Of a DNA stretch of 64,000 nucleotides, positions 1-7,589 are shown piece after piece. Position numbers and translations under genes: made by a program. The notes under the pieces were generated by a model, which worked only from the letters and a program-made list of their open reading frames with translations, ran no database searches and had not been told where the DNA came from. The stretch lies in the NCBI RefSeq assembly GCF_023617245.1, contig NZ_CP067396.1, positions 4,712,001 to 4,776,000 of the forward strand. The letters run 5' to 3'. Every line of letters starts with the position of its first letter. The first letter of the stretch is position 1. This stretch comes from Lysobacter enzymogenes. GTDB taxonomy: Bacteria > Pseudomonadota > Gammaproteobacteria > Xanthomonadales > Xanthomonadaceae.

Positions 1-1473
1 GATCGCGTCGCTCTGCGGCTTGAGTTCGTAGCGGTCCACGCGCACCGCCGGCACCAGCCGGAACGCGCCGTCGGCGAAGCGGATCTCGTCCTGCACGAAC
101 ACACCGGCGTTGCGGGTCTTGCTGATCGGGAAATCGCGCACCGGGAACGCGTCGGGCGAGATCGTGCTGCTGACGACGCCGTTGGTCAGGTTGATCGAGC
201 GGCCGTCGCGCTTCTGGCGGAACTCGGTCTGCTCGTACTCGAAGCCGTAGGTGAGCGTGTGCTCGACCGAGCCGGTGGCGAAATCCTTGTGCGCGGTGGC
301 CTCGGCGCCGTAGACGCGCTGGTCGAAATTGAACTCGCGCAGGCGCAGGCTCGGGCTGGTGTCGCGGCCGGCGACCACGCTGGCGCGCTGCTCGCGGGTG
401 CGCTGGGTGGTCTCGCTGTCCTGGCGGTAGACCTGCCAGCGCAGCGAATCGGCCAGGACGCTGTCGAGCGAGTCGATCTCGTGGGCGAAGGCCACACGCG
501 CGCGGGTCTGGTGGTCGTTGCCGGCCATCGACGCCACCCGCGTGCGCGGCGCGGTCGGCGGCAGGCCCGGGGTCAGCGCGCTCAGGCCCAGGGCGCTGAA
601 CACGTCGGTGGTGGTGCGGTCTTCGCTGCCTTCCACGGTCAGGCGGAAGCGCTGGTTGTCGCTCGGCGCGTACACCAGCTTGGTCAGCAGGCTGCGACCT
701 TCGAAGCGCTGCGGGTTGGCGCGGGTGCGGCTGCCGTCGTGGGCGTCGTTGTCGCCCTGGTTCTCGGTCTCCTTGCCCTGGTGGTGGTTGACCACGACCA
801 GGCCGGACCAGCGGTCGCCGCCGAACGCGGCGGTGACGCTGCCGTAGAGGCCTTCGTTCTGGCTTTCGGCGCCGAGCTTGAGGCCGAAGTACGAAGTCGC
901 GCCGTCCTTGAGGTAATCGGCCGGGTCCTTGGTCACGAACGAGACCACGCCGCCGAGCGCGTCGGAGCCGTGCAGCGCGCTCGACGGGCCGCGCACGATC
1001 TCGACTTCCTTGACCGTATCCAGGTCGACGAAATTGCGGCCGGCGTTGGAGAAGCTGCCGATCGAGAAGCCGTCGGAGACCGAGACGCCGTCGACCAGCA
1101 CGCGCACGCGGTTGCCGCCGAGGCCGCGGATGCGGATGTCGCCCAGGCCGAAGCGCTCGCGGTTGCCGCCGACGTCGATGCCGGGTTCGTAGCGGAACAG
1201 GTCGCGGATGTTGCGGGTCAGTTCGTTGTCCATGCGCTCGCGGTCGATCGCGCTGACCGTGGCCGGCACGTCCTGCACGGCGCGCTCGGTGCGGGTGGCG
1301 CTGACGACCACGCGGTTGAGTTCGTTGACTTCGCCGCCGGCGGCGTCGGGCGCGTCTGCGGCCTGCGCGGCCGGCAGCGCCAGCAACAGGGCGAGGGCCA
1401 GCGCGGAGCGCGCGGGGAGGACGGAGACGGAAACAGGGCGCGCGGACGCAGCCGGGGTATGGACGCGGGACAT
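1..1473 (-). CDS. TonB-dependent receptor, heme/hemoglobin type (3' end outside window)
   Basis: Outer-membrane receptor that takes up a heme or iron compound using TonB energy. The 491 residues visible begin with a signal peptide (cleavage near AQA-AD, about residue 39), then a TonB-box-like stretch (NELNRVVVSATRT) and a plug domain with IRIRGLGGNRVRVLVDGVS, followed by the start of the barrel. There is no N-terminal signalling (STN) extension, so FecIR-type signalling is unlikely. The stop lies left of base 1. It sits 288 bp downstream of hemP on the same strand, behind a Fur box, and that context is the main reason for the heme assignment. The exact ligand cannot be read from the sequence. 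Confidence 0.9.
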   Translation of the reverse strand, partial: MSRVHTPAASARPVSVSVLPARSALALALLLALPAAQAADAPDAAGGEVNELNRVVVSATRTERAVQDVPATVSAIDRERMDNELTRNIRDLFRYEPGIDVGGNRERFGLGDIRIRGLGGNRVRVLVDGVSVSDGFSIGSFSNAGRNFVDLDTVKEVEIVRGPSSALHGSDALGGVVSFVTKDPADYLKDGATSYFGLKLGAESQNEGLYGSVTAAFGGDRWSGLVVVNHHQGKETENQGDNDAHDGSRTRANPQRFEGRSLLTKLVYAPSDNQRFRLTVEGSEDRTTTDVFSALGLSALTPGLPPTAPRTRVASMAGNDHQTRARVAFAHEIDSLDSVLADSLRWQVYRQDSETTQRTREQRASVVAGRDTSPSLRLREFNFDQRVYGAEATAHKDFATGSVEHTLTYGFEYEQTEFRQKRDGRSINLTNGVVSSTISPDAFPVRDFPISKTRNAGVFVQDEIRFADGAFRLVPAVRVDRYELKPQSDAI

Positions 1474-1761
1474 TCTTCGACTCGGTTGAATGGAACGGTG
1501 AGACCGAGGCGAGCTGGCATCCGGAGAGAGTCGGGGCTGGCAGCCTGGGAGAGAGGTGCTGGCGGGACGCACCGCGCCGCGCCCGGGGTGGGCGCGGTGC
1601 GGGTGGTGCTTGCGGTGGGGCGGGCCGGCAGGCGGCGGGCTCGGCAACGCGGTGGAGGTTCCTTGCCGAGGGCGCTTGGGCGTCCCGGGCTTGGGAATCT
1701 GGACCGACGTGGGAGGGGATGTTGCCGAGCGGGCTTGGCCGGGGGCGCGCCGTGCGCGGGG

Positions 1762-2010
1762 TTACTTGGTCAGGATCAGCTTGTCGTTGCGGGTATGGCG
1801 CAGGCGATAGACCTCGCCGCCGTGGCGGATCAGGACTTCGCGCGCGCCGCGGAGCAGCGCGGCGCTTTCGACCAGTCCGCCCTGGGCGGCGGCGACGACG
1901 GCCGAGGCCGCCGCGGCGGCCGGCGCGACCGCCGCCACCGGCGGGGCGACGACGGCCAGGGAACGATCAGTACGGGGCTTCAACTGCAGCACGGGGTTGC
2001 GCAGAGACAT
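1762..2010 (-). CDS. hemP: Hemin uptake protein HemP
   Basis: Small cytoplasmic protein of 82 residues. The conserved part is the C-terminal 35 or so residues, with IRHGGEVYRLRHTRNDKLI followed by LTK at the very end, which is the HemP family signature. The N-terminal half is Ala/Val/Pro-rich and poorly conserved. HemP genes usually precede a heme receptor gene, as here (receptor 288 bp downstream). In related bacteria HemP/HmuP acts as a regulator needed for full receptor expression; that role here is inferred. The start lies 37 bp downstream of a Fur box. Confidence 0.88.
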   Translation of the reverse strand: MSLRNPVLQLKPRTDRSLAVVAPPVAAVAPAAAAASAVVAAAQGGLVESAALLRGAREVLIRHGGEVYRLRHTRNDKLILTK

Positions 2011-2045
2011 GGCAGCGACTCGTTCGGGGGGTGGGCTCCCGAATG

Positions 2046-2073
2046 ATGATAATGATTCTCATTTGCCAGTCAA
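2046..2073 (-). promoter_or_regulatory. hemP promoter with overlapping Fur box
   Basis: A 19-bp Fur-box match lies at 2048-2066 (gataatgattctcatttgc, 15 of 19 positions agree with the classical consensus). On the minus strand it overlaps a good sigma-70 promoter: -35 TTGACT at 2073-2068, 16-bp spacer, -10 TATCAT at 2051-2046. Fur binding would occlude this promoter, giving iron-repressed expression of hemP and the receptor. Confidence 0.85.
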
Positions 2074-2159
2074 CACGCGATTGCAGGAAATTGCGTGCCC
2101 GGTCCCACCGTTCGTCGGCCGCCCGCCCGAACCCCCGGCCGGCGGCCTCGATGCCGCGC

Positions 2160-3125
2160 TCAACGTGTGACCGCTTCCACCCTCTGCCATTGCGCGTCTT
2201 CCAGCTTCACTTCCAGCGCCCCCAGGTTCTGCAGCAACTGCTCGACTCGGCTCGCGCCGAGGATCGCGGTGGACACGTGCGGATTGCGCAGGCACCAGGC
2301 GATCGCCAGCGACGCCGGCGCCACGCCCAGTTCCTGCGCCAGTTCGACGAACGCCGTCACCCGCTCCAGCCGGCGCTGCCCGCTCTCGCCGACCGCGACC
2401 CGCCGCAACCACTCCTTGTCGGCGTGGCCGAGCCGGCTCTCGCCCTCGAAACCGGCGCGGTATTTGCCGGTCAGCAGGCCCGAGGCCAGCGGCGACCAGA
2501 TCGTCGCGCCGAGGCCGAGTTCGGCGTACAGCGGCGCGTATTCGAGCTCGACGCGTTCGCGATGCAGCAGGTTGTACTGCGGCTGCTCCATGCTCGGCGG
2601 CTGCAGATGATGGGCGCGGGCGATCTTGTGCGCTTCGCGGATCAGCGCCGCCGGCCATTCCGACGTGCCCCAGTACAGCACCTTGCCCTGGCGCACCAGC
2701 GAATCCATCGCCCACACCGTTTCCTCCACCGGCGTGTCCGGGTCGGGGCGGTGGCAGAAATACAGGTCCAGGTGCTCCACCCGCAGCCGCTTGAGCGCGG
2801 CATGGCAGGCCTCGACCACATGCTTGCGCGACAGGCCGCGCTGGGTCGGCCGCGGCTCGGCCTCGGCGCCGAAGAACACCTTGCTCGACACGCAATAGCC
2901 GTCGCGCGGCAGGCCCAGCTCGGCGATCGCCTCGCCCATGACCCGCTCGGCCTCGCCGTTGGCGTAGCCCTCGGCGTTGTCGAAGAAATTGACGCCGTGG
3001 TCCCACGCCGCGGCGATCAGCTCGCGCGCAGTGTCGCGGCCGATCTGCGCGCCGAAGGTGACCCAGGCGCCGAACGACAGCGCGGATACCTGCAAGCCGG
3101 ACGAACCCAGTCGACGGTATTGCAT
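2160..3125 (-). CDS. Aldo/keto reductase, Kv-beta-like subgroup
   Basis: Cytoplasmic NADPH-dependent oxidoreductase of 321 residues with a TIM-barrel fold. The four catalytic residues of the superfamily are visible: D49 and Y54 in NFFDNAEGYANG, K82 in CVSSKVFFG, and H125 in LYFCHRP. Full length and closest in style to the voltage-gated potassium channel beta-subunit-like bacterial AKRs (long C-terminal half with IWSPLASGLLTGKYR). The substrate is unknown. Monocistronic; the start is the first ATG of the frame. The plus-strand gene at 3202 is divergent and begins 76 bp away. Confidence 0.93.
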   Translation of the reverse strand: MQYRRLGSSGLQVSALSFGAWVTFGAQIGRDTARELIAAAWDHGVNFFDNAEGYANGEAERVMGEAIAELGLPRDGYCVSSKVFFGAEAEPRPTQRGLSRKHVVEACHAALKRLRVEHLDLYFCHRPDPDTPVEETVWAMDSLVRQGKVLYWGTSEWPAALIREAHKIARAHHLQPPSMEQPQYNLLHRERVELEYAPLYAELGLGATIWSPLASGLLTGKYRAGFEGESRLGHADKEWLRRVAVGESGQRRLERVTAFVELAQELGVAPASLAIAWCLRNPHVSTAILGASRVEQLLQNLGALEVKLEDAQWQRVEAVTR

Positions 3126-3201
3126 AACAAGCCTCCCATCCGATGATCGATTGCGGGCATGCTACGCCGATGAATGCGACGACCACGCGCGGCGGCGGCC
3201 G

Positions 3202-4143
3202 ATGAATCCGGGCACCCGGGGCTTGCTCGCGGCGGTGGCCGCGGCCGCGATCGCGGTGTCGGGCTGGCAGTGGTGGCGCGCGCGCGAGGCGGTGCACGCG
3301 CCGACGCCGGCGCCGGCCGCGAGCGCACCGGCGGACATCGCGGCGCCGACGGCGGCCGCGCCGATCGCGCGGCCCGCGCGCCCGCCCGATCCGGCCCAGG
3401 CCGGATACCGCCAACGCCGCCAGGACGAACTGCGCCAACGCGCCGACGCCGGCGACAGCCGCGCGGCCTGCCAGCTCGGCGTCGACCTGCTGCGCTGCGC
3501 CGACACCTCCGCCGCGCAGCAGCTCCTCGCCGGCGCCGAGCAGAACGCCAGCGCCGGCCTGGCACCGGAACAACGCGCCTACATGACCCGGATGGAAGAC
3601 CGCGCGCGCCAGCTCATCGCCGAATGCCGCGACGCGCGCAGCGACGCCTGGCGCCAGGGTAACCGCTACCTGCGCCAGGCCGCGCTGGCCGGCGAACCCG
3701 AGGCGATGTACCGCTACGCGCGCGGCGATTCGGTGTTGCTGGATTACTCCCATCTCAACACGCCCGAATTCGATCGCTGGCGCGCCGAAGCCGGCAATCT
3801 GCTGCAGCTCTCGTTCGAGGCCGGCTACACCCCGGCGCTGTTCGATCTGATGACCGCCTACAGCGACAATTCCTCGCCGATCACCGGCCTGATCGCCGAC
3901 GACCCGACCAAGGCGCGGGCGATGCGCTTGCTGGTGGCGCGGCTGAGCGGCAACCCGGCCGATCCGCCGGCCTCGCGCGATGCGACGCTGGAGCCGGCGG
4001 CGGCGGCGTTGGCGGCGCAGTGGCAGCGCGACTACTTCGCAGCGGTGAAGACGCCGTTGCAGCGGATGCCGCGGGTGATGCCGGCGAGTTTCGCGGCGTT
4101 GTACGGGGAAGAGGGGAGCGAGGCGTCGGCTTGTTCGCAGTGA
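3202..4143 (+). CDS. Hypothetical membrane-anchored or secreted protein, Sel1-like repeat character
   Basis: 313 residues. A single hydrophobic segment at about residues 7-25 is a signal anchor or signal peptide, followed by a Pro/Ala-rich linker to about residue 70. The rest is helical with SLR/TPR-like patterns such as AACQLGVDLLRCAD and NRYLRQAALAGEPEAMYRYARGD, but repeats are irregular. Function unknown; Sel1-like proteins usually mediate protein contacts. ATG 3202 was chosen because the hydrophobic segment then lies at the N-terminus; the frame is open further upstream, overlapping the divergent reductase. Confidence 0.7.
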   Translation: MNPGTRGLLAAVAAAAIAVSGWQWWRAREAVHAPTPAPAASAPADIAAPTAAAPIARPARPPDPAQAGYRQRRQDELRQRADAGDSRAACQLGVDLLRCADTSAAQQLLAGAEQNASAGLAPEQRAYMTRMEDRARQLIAECRDARSDAWRQGNRYLRQAALAGEPEAMYRYARGDSVLLDYSHLNTPEFDRWRAEAGNLLQLSFEAGYTPALFDLMTAYSDNSSPITGLIADDPTKARAMRLLVARLSGNPADPPASRDATLEPAAAALAAQWQRDYFAAVKTPLQRMPRVMPASFAALYGEEGSEASACSQ

Positions 4144-4261
4144 GGGGGCTGTGCGGTGTTTGCGGGGTGACGTGGTTTGCGGATCGGGTTTGTGCGGTAT
4201 CGGCTGTCTGCGCATTCGTCCTTCGTGCACCGGTTTCGTCCGCGACGTCTCGGCCCCTGTC

Positions 4262-4418
4262 CGTCATTCCGGCGAATGCCGGAATCCAACCGAAGCGACA
4301 GGGCTCCGCCGGAACATTCCGGGACGAGGATCTCCCAGGCCGTCATTCCAGCGGAAGTTGGAACCAACCGAGGTTGCGTAGCTCCGCCGGAACATCCCGG
4401 AGCGTGGGCCTTCCAGGT
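4262..4418. repeat. Two degenerate copies of a 78-79 bp tandem unit
   Basis: Unit 1 (4262-4340) and unit 2 (4341-4418) both begin with an imperfect hairpin cgtcattcc(g/a)gcg...gaa(t/a)cc, continue with ctccgccggaacat(t/c)ccgg, and end in (t/c)ccaggc or ccaggt. A third hairpin start at 4419 opens the composite element. The hairpin is the same palindrome found at 48447, 48924 and 62508. Confidence 0.7.
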
Positions 4419-4782
4419 CGTCATTCCAGCGAAAGCTGGAATCCATTTTGACTTTGCCGTTGCTCCTGCTTTTTCCGTTGCAACGAGTGATGACAAGCCG
4501 CAATCAAGAGCTTCCGTCCGCAAGCGGCCGGGTCACTTTCTTTGTCTTAAGCCACAAAGAAAGTAACCAAAGAAAAGGCCTTGTTTTTTCGGATCAAAAG
4601 CCACTTAGGTCCAGTACCGGGCGCGGGGCCGCGCCATAAGGGACATCCTGTCCCATGGCGCGCGTGCGCATCCATGCGCACGCCCTTCGGGGCTGCGGAA
4701 CTACTGCATCGTGCTCGGGGGCGAGCACTAGCAACGGCAACAGCAAGATCACAATGGATTCCGGCGTTCGCCGGAATGACGG
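4419..4782 (+). repeat. Composite repeat element, copy 1
   Basis: Bounded by inverted copies of the palindrome cgtcattcc-agcgaaagct-ggaatcc (left) and ggattccggc...gccggaatgacgg (right). Inside are a hairpin ctttctttgt-cttaagcc-acaaagaaag (4533-4562), the conserved stretch aaccaaagaaaaggcc, a GC hairpin around ggcgcggggccgcgcc, the hairpin gcgtgcgcat-cc-atgcgcacgc, and a short caacgg/caacag tract just before the right end. Copies 2 and 3 are at 48447-48760 and 48924-49303. No transposase is present; it resembles a non-autonomous, structured repeat. Confidence 0.75.
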
Positions 4783-4865
4783 TGGGTGTGGCGGCGGCGC
4801 GGAAGGCTTGACGCGGTCGCTACTCGCTCGGCTCCTGCAGCCGGACACGAAACCCGCCGTAGCCC

Positions 4866-4895
4866 CTGTAGGAGCGGCGCGAGCCGCGACCGCGA
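4866..4895 (+). repeat. Short palindromic repeat, family B, single copy
   Basis: gtaggagcggcgcgagccgc followed by gacc, containing the imperfect palindrome gcggcgcgagccgc. Paired inverted copies of the same repeat occur at 38156-38209, 48804-48902 and 62270-62362. Confidence 0.7.
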
Positions 4896-4998
4896 CACTT
4901 CACCGGCGACGAACGCTCCTTTCGAAACTCCGCCGCAGACGCACATCGCCCCTGCCGCCCGCGAACGACGCGACGCACACCCTCGCCACTCGCTCGGC

Positions 4999-5046
4999 CG
5001 CTCAACCGCTCAACCGCTCAACCGCTCAACCGCTCAACCGCTCAAC
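4999..5046. repeat. Octanucleotide tandem repeat (cgctcaac)6
   Basis: Six perfect head-to-tail copies of cgctcaac, preceded by one degenerate copy (cgctcggc, 4991-4998). It lies about 40 bp upstream of a likely -10 box and about 60 bp upstream of the riboswitch of the cation exporter gene. Such perfect short arrays are prone to copy-number change. Confidence 0.95.
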
Positions 5047-5088
5047 CGCGAAAGCCTCTCATTTGCTGCATCGCCCGATCGATATGGC

Positions 5089-5094
5089 TACAAT
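5089..5094 (+). promoter_or_regulatory. Probable -10 box (TACAAT) of the riboswitch transcript
   Basis: TACAAT at 5089-5094 would place transcription start near 5101, immediately before the conserved riboswitch core. No good -35 at the ideal distance; TTGCTG at 5063-5068 is 20 bp upstream. Confidence 0.55.
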
Positions 5095-5105
5095 GCGCAC
5101 ACTTT

Positions 5106-5260
5106 CCTCCTCCGGGGAGTAGCCCACCCGCCGGCGTCAGCTCGCGGGGGCATGCGTCAACACACTTGGCCAGCAGGCCATGGCGCATGAGCGGCAGCCA
5201 GCGCGAGCGTCCATCGACCTCGAGCCAGCGACCACGGGCAAGACCGAAGGCAGGCGTTGT
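5106..5260 (+). ncRNA. yybP-ykoY (manganese) riboswitch
   Basis: Leader of the TMEM165-family gene. It contains the conserved blocks of the yybP-ykoY class in order: ccggggagtagc (5112-5123), gcgtcaacacacttggcc (5154-5171), and cacgggcaagaccgaaggca (5233-5252). This class senses Mn2+ and controls Mn efflux genes in many bacteria, and UPF0016/TMEM165 genes are a frequent target. Exact ends and the expression platform are not certain; the ribosome-binding GGAG at 5319 lies about 65 nt beyond the core. Confidence 0.8.
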
Positions 5261-5328
5261 GCGTACCCGGGTCGGGCCGCGCGGCGTTTGCCTTCGCGTC
5301 CACGCGAATGCCCGGCCCTGGAGTTCCC

Positions 5329-5919
5329 ATGGATCTGTCCCACTTCCCGGCCTGGGTCGTCGCCACTGCCGTGTCCACCGGTACCGTCGCGCTCGCCGAA
5401 ATCGGCGACAAGACGCAGCTGCTGGCCCTGCTGCTGGCCGCGCGCTTCCGCAAGCCGGTGCCGATCATCCTCGGCATCCTCCTGGCCACCCTGCTCAACC
5501 ACGCGCTCGCGGCCTGGTTCGGCACGCTGGTCGCCGCGTTCCTCAAGCCCGAAGTCCTGCGCTGGGTGGTCGCCGCGAGCTTCCTGGCGGTCGCGCTGTG
5601 GACGCTCAAGCCCGACAAGCTCGACGAGGGCGAAACCCAGTTCTCCGCGCGCGGCGCCTTCATCGCCACCACCATCGCGTTCTTCTTCGCCGAGATCGGC
5701 GACAAGACCCAGGTCGCCACGGTGTTGCTGGCGACCCGCTACGAGCCGCTGTGGGCGGTCATCGTCGGCACCACCGTCGGCATGCTGCTGGCCAATGTCC
5801 CGGTCGCCCTGCTCGGCGCCCGCTTCGCCGACCGCTTGCCGCTGAAGACCGCCCGCTTCGTCGCCGCGGCCGTGTTCGCCGCGCTGGCGCTGTGGGTGGC
5901 GATCCGCGGCATCGGCTGA
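5329..5919 (+). CDS. TMEM165/GDT1 (UPF0016) family cation exporter, probable Mn2+ exporter
   Basis: Integral inner-membrane protein of 196 residues with six predicted membrane segments in two homologous halves. Each half carries the family motif E-x-G-D-K-T: EIGDKT at residues 24-29 and again at about residue 120. Bacterial members such as Vibrio MneA export manganese; the Mn riboswitch upstream supports the same role here. ATG 5329 was chosen because GGAG lies 6 nt upstream and the first membrane segment follows at once; an in-frame ATG at 5308 is possible but lacks a ribosome site. Confidence 0.9.
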   Translation: MDLSHFPAWVVATAVSTGTVALAEIGDKTQLLALLLAARFRKPVPIILGILLATLLNHALAAWFGTLVAAFLKPEVLRWVVAASFLAVALWTLKPDKLDEGETQFSARGAFIATTIAFFFAEIGDKTQVATVLLATRYEPLWAVIVGTTVGMLLANVPVALLGARFADRLPLKTARFVAAAVFAALALWVAIRGIG

Positions 5920-6065
5920 GCCCCGCCGGCGCCGGTCCCGGCCGGCGCGCGCGACCGGCCGTCGCCGCGGCCGCGGCCGCCGGCGCGAATCGCGCCGCCG
6001 TGCGCGCGGCGGCGGGCCGCTCTCGCGCTATGCTCGCGCGGGGCCGCCGGGACGGAAGGACGGGG

Positions 6066-7205
6066 ATGTACCAGGGCGTAGGCGGACGGATGCGCAGCGT
6101 GCTGATCGCGCTGCTGGCGCGGCCGGACGAAATCATGCTCGAGATCGGCGCCGGCGGCGAACTGCTGGTGGCGCGGCTGCGCGCGGTGTTGGCGGCGATG
6201 CTGCTGCTGTTGCCGTTGTTCAACGCGCTCGGCGGCGGCAGCGTCAAGGAGACCCTGATCGGCCTGGGCGGGGCGGTGTTCGTCAACGTGTTCTCGCAGC
6301 TGTGGCTGGCGCTGGCGCGGCGCCAGCGCCGTTACCGCTGGCTGCCGTTCTGCACCGCCGCCTTCGACGTCACCGCCACCACCGCGGTGCTGGCGATGCT
6401 GGCGGTGCAGCACCTGCCGGCCGGGCTCAACAGCCTGATCGTGTGGTGCGGCTACCTGCTGGCGATCCTGATGACCGCGCTGCGCAGCGACGGCCGGGTG
6501 ACCCTGTTCTCCGGCGTGCTGGCGTTGCTGCAGTACGGGCTGCTGGTGCTGTGGGTGTTCGCCGTCGCCGGCTCGCCCGAGGACCTGATGTCCAGCGACT
6601 ACGGCGCGGTCACCGTCGGCAGCCAGACCCAGCGCCTGCTGCTGCTGGCGATGATGACCCTGGCCACCTCGATGGTGGTCTACCGCATGCAGCGGCTGAT
6701 CGAGATGTCCGGCACCGACGGCCTGACCCGGCTGCCGAACCGGACTTGGCTGACCCACCGCATCCCGCGCCTGTTCGACGCGGTGCGCCGCGACGGCGGC
6801 AGCCTGACCTTGGCGCTGATCGACCTGGACCACTTCAAGCGCATCAACGACGACTACGGCCACCGCCTCGGCGACCGCAGCCTGCGCCACCTGGTGGCGG
6901 TGCTGCGCGAGCAGGCCGAGCCCAGCGAATGGCTGGTGCGGCTGTCCGGCGGCGAATTCCTGCTGGTGATGCGCAAGCCGCTGGGCACCGCGTTCGAGGA
7001 AGTCGACGCGATCCGCCGCACCGTCGCCGAGCGCCCGTTCGAGCCCGGCCGCGGCGCCGAGCCGCTGTGGCTGAGCTTCAGCGCCGGGCTGGTGACCTTC
7101 CCGCAGGAAGGCGGCGACCTGTCGCGGCTGCTGCGCCGCGCCGACCTGCGCCTGCAGCGGGCCAAGCAATCCGGCCGCAACCGGGTAGTGGCGCGCGATC
7201 TTTGA
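6066..7205 (+). CDS. Membrane GGDEF-domain protein with degenerate active site
   Basis: 379 residues: about six membrane segments in residues 35-210 form an unclassified sensor region, followed by a GGDEF domain (about 218-379). The first metal site is intact (D253 and D255 in LIDLDHFKRIND), as is the substrate-side sequence GTDGLTRLPNR. The signature reads S294-G-G-E-F298 in RLSGGEF instead of GG(D/E)EF, so the acidic third residue is Gly. Loss of that residue normally abolishes cyclic-di-GMP synthesis, so this may be a GTP-binding receptor or an inactive paralogue. The RxxD inhibitory site is not in its usual position. AAGGA lies 11 nt upstream of the ATG. Confidence 0.88.
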   Translation: MYQGVGGRMRSVLIALLARPDEIMLEIGAGGELLVARLRAVLAAMLLLLPLFNALGGGSVKETLIGLGGAVFVNVFSQLWLALARRQRRYRWLPFCTAAFDVTATTAVLAMLAVQHLPAGLNSLIVWCGYLLAILMTALRSDGRVTLFSGVLALLQYGLLVLWVFAVAGSPEDLMSSDYGAVTVGSQTQRLLLLAMMTLATSMVVYRMQRLIEMSGTDGLTRLPNRTWLTHRIPRLFDAVRRDGGSLTLALIDLDHFKRINDDYGHRLGDRSLRHLVAVLREQAEPSEWLVRLSGGEFLLVMRKPLGTAFEEVDAIRRTVAERPFEPGRGAEPLWLSFSAGLVTFPQEGGDLSRLLRRADLRLQRAKQSGRNRVVARDL

Positions 7206-7589
7206 CCGCCGCGCGGGCCGGCTGAACGATTCGGCCCGATTGGGCCTGATGCTGCGGACCACGGCGGCGCCGGTTCCGGCCCGCCCGCGCCCGTTTTGCC
7301 GGAACCGGCGCCCGAACGCTCCAAAACACCCGCCGCGACCGCCGCAAACGCGGGCGCGGCTGCGCCCGGCCGCGGTTTTCGCCGCCGTTGCGCGGCCACC
7401 CACGGACCGCACCGACCGTGCCGTTTCGCCGCCGCCCCGCCCCAACGCCCTCGCGGACCGCTAAAATCGCCGGTTTTCGCGCCCTGCGCTGCGCCGCGGC
7501 TTGCCGCTGGATCGCTGTGCCTCTAGGCTGCGCCGACTAACTATTAGACGTCTAAAGCCGCCGGGGCTCCGGCGCCCGGGGAGAGTGGA
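7206..7589. other. Intergenic region upstream of the nucleoside transporter operon
   Basis: No gene found in 384 bases. The last 50 bases hold the palindrome at 7544-7555. The rest is very GC-rich and shows no repeat of the families found elsewhere in the window. Confidence 0.7.
7544..7555. promoter_or_regulatory. Perfect 12-bp palindrome TTAGACGTCTAA, candidate operator
   Basis: Lies 34 bp upstream of the transporter start codon in an otherwise GC-rich leader (local sequence actaactattagacgtcta), where a repressor would block transcription or initiation. The responsible regulator is not encoded next to it. Confidence 0.5.

Larger units (their letters stand above)
4144..5080. repeat. Repeat-filled intergenic region
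   Basis: No credible gene. From left to right: a degenerate tandem duplication of a 78-79 bp unit starting with cgtcattcc (4262-4418), a 364-bp composite element (4419-4782), a single copy of the aggagcggcgc(a/g)agccgcgacc repeat (4866-4895), and an octanucleotide tandem array (4999-5046). The short peptides that can be translated here recur in other frames of the same repeats and are not genes. Confidence 0.85.

Noticed and set aside
7544..7555. MetJ box (AGACGTCT core)
   Set aside because: The core matches, but it is a single unit rather than a tandem, MetJ is not expected in this group, and the gene is not in methionine metabolism.
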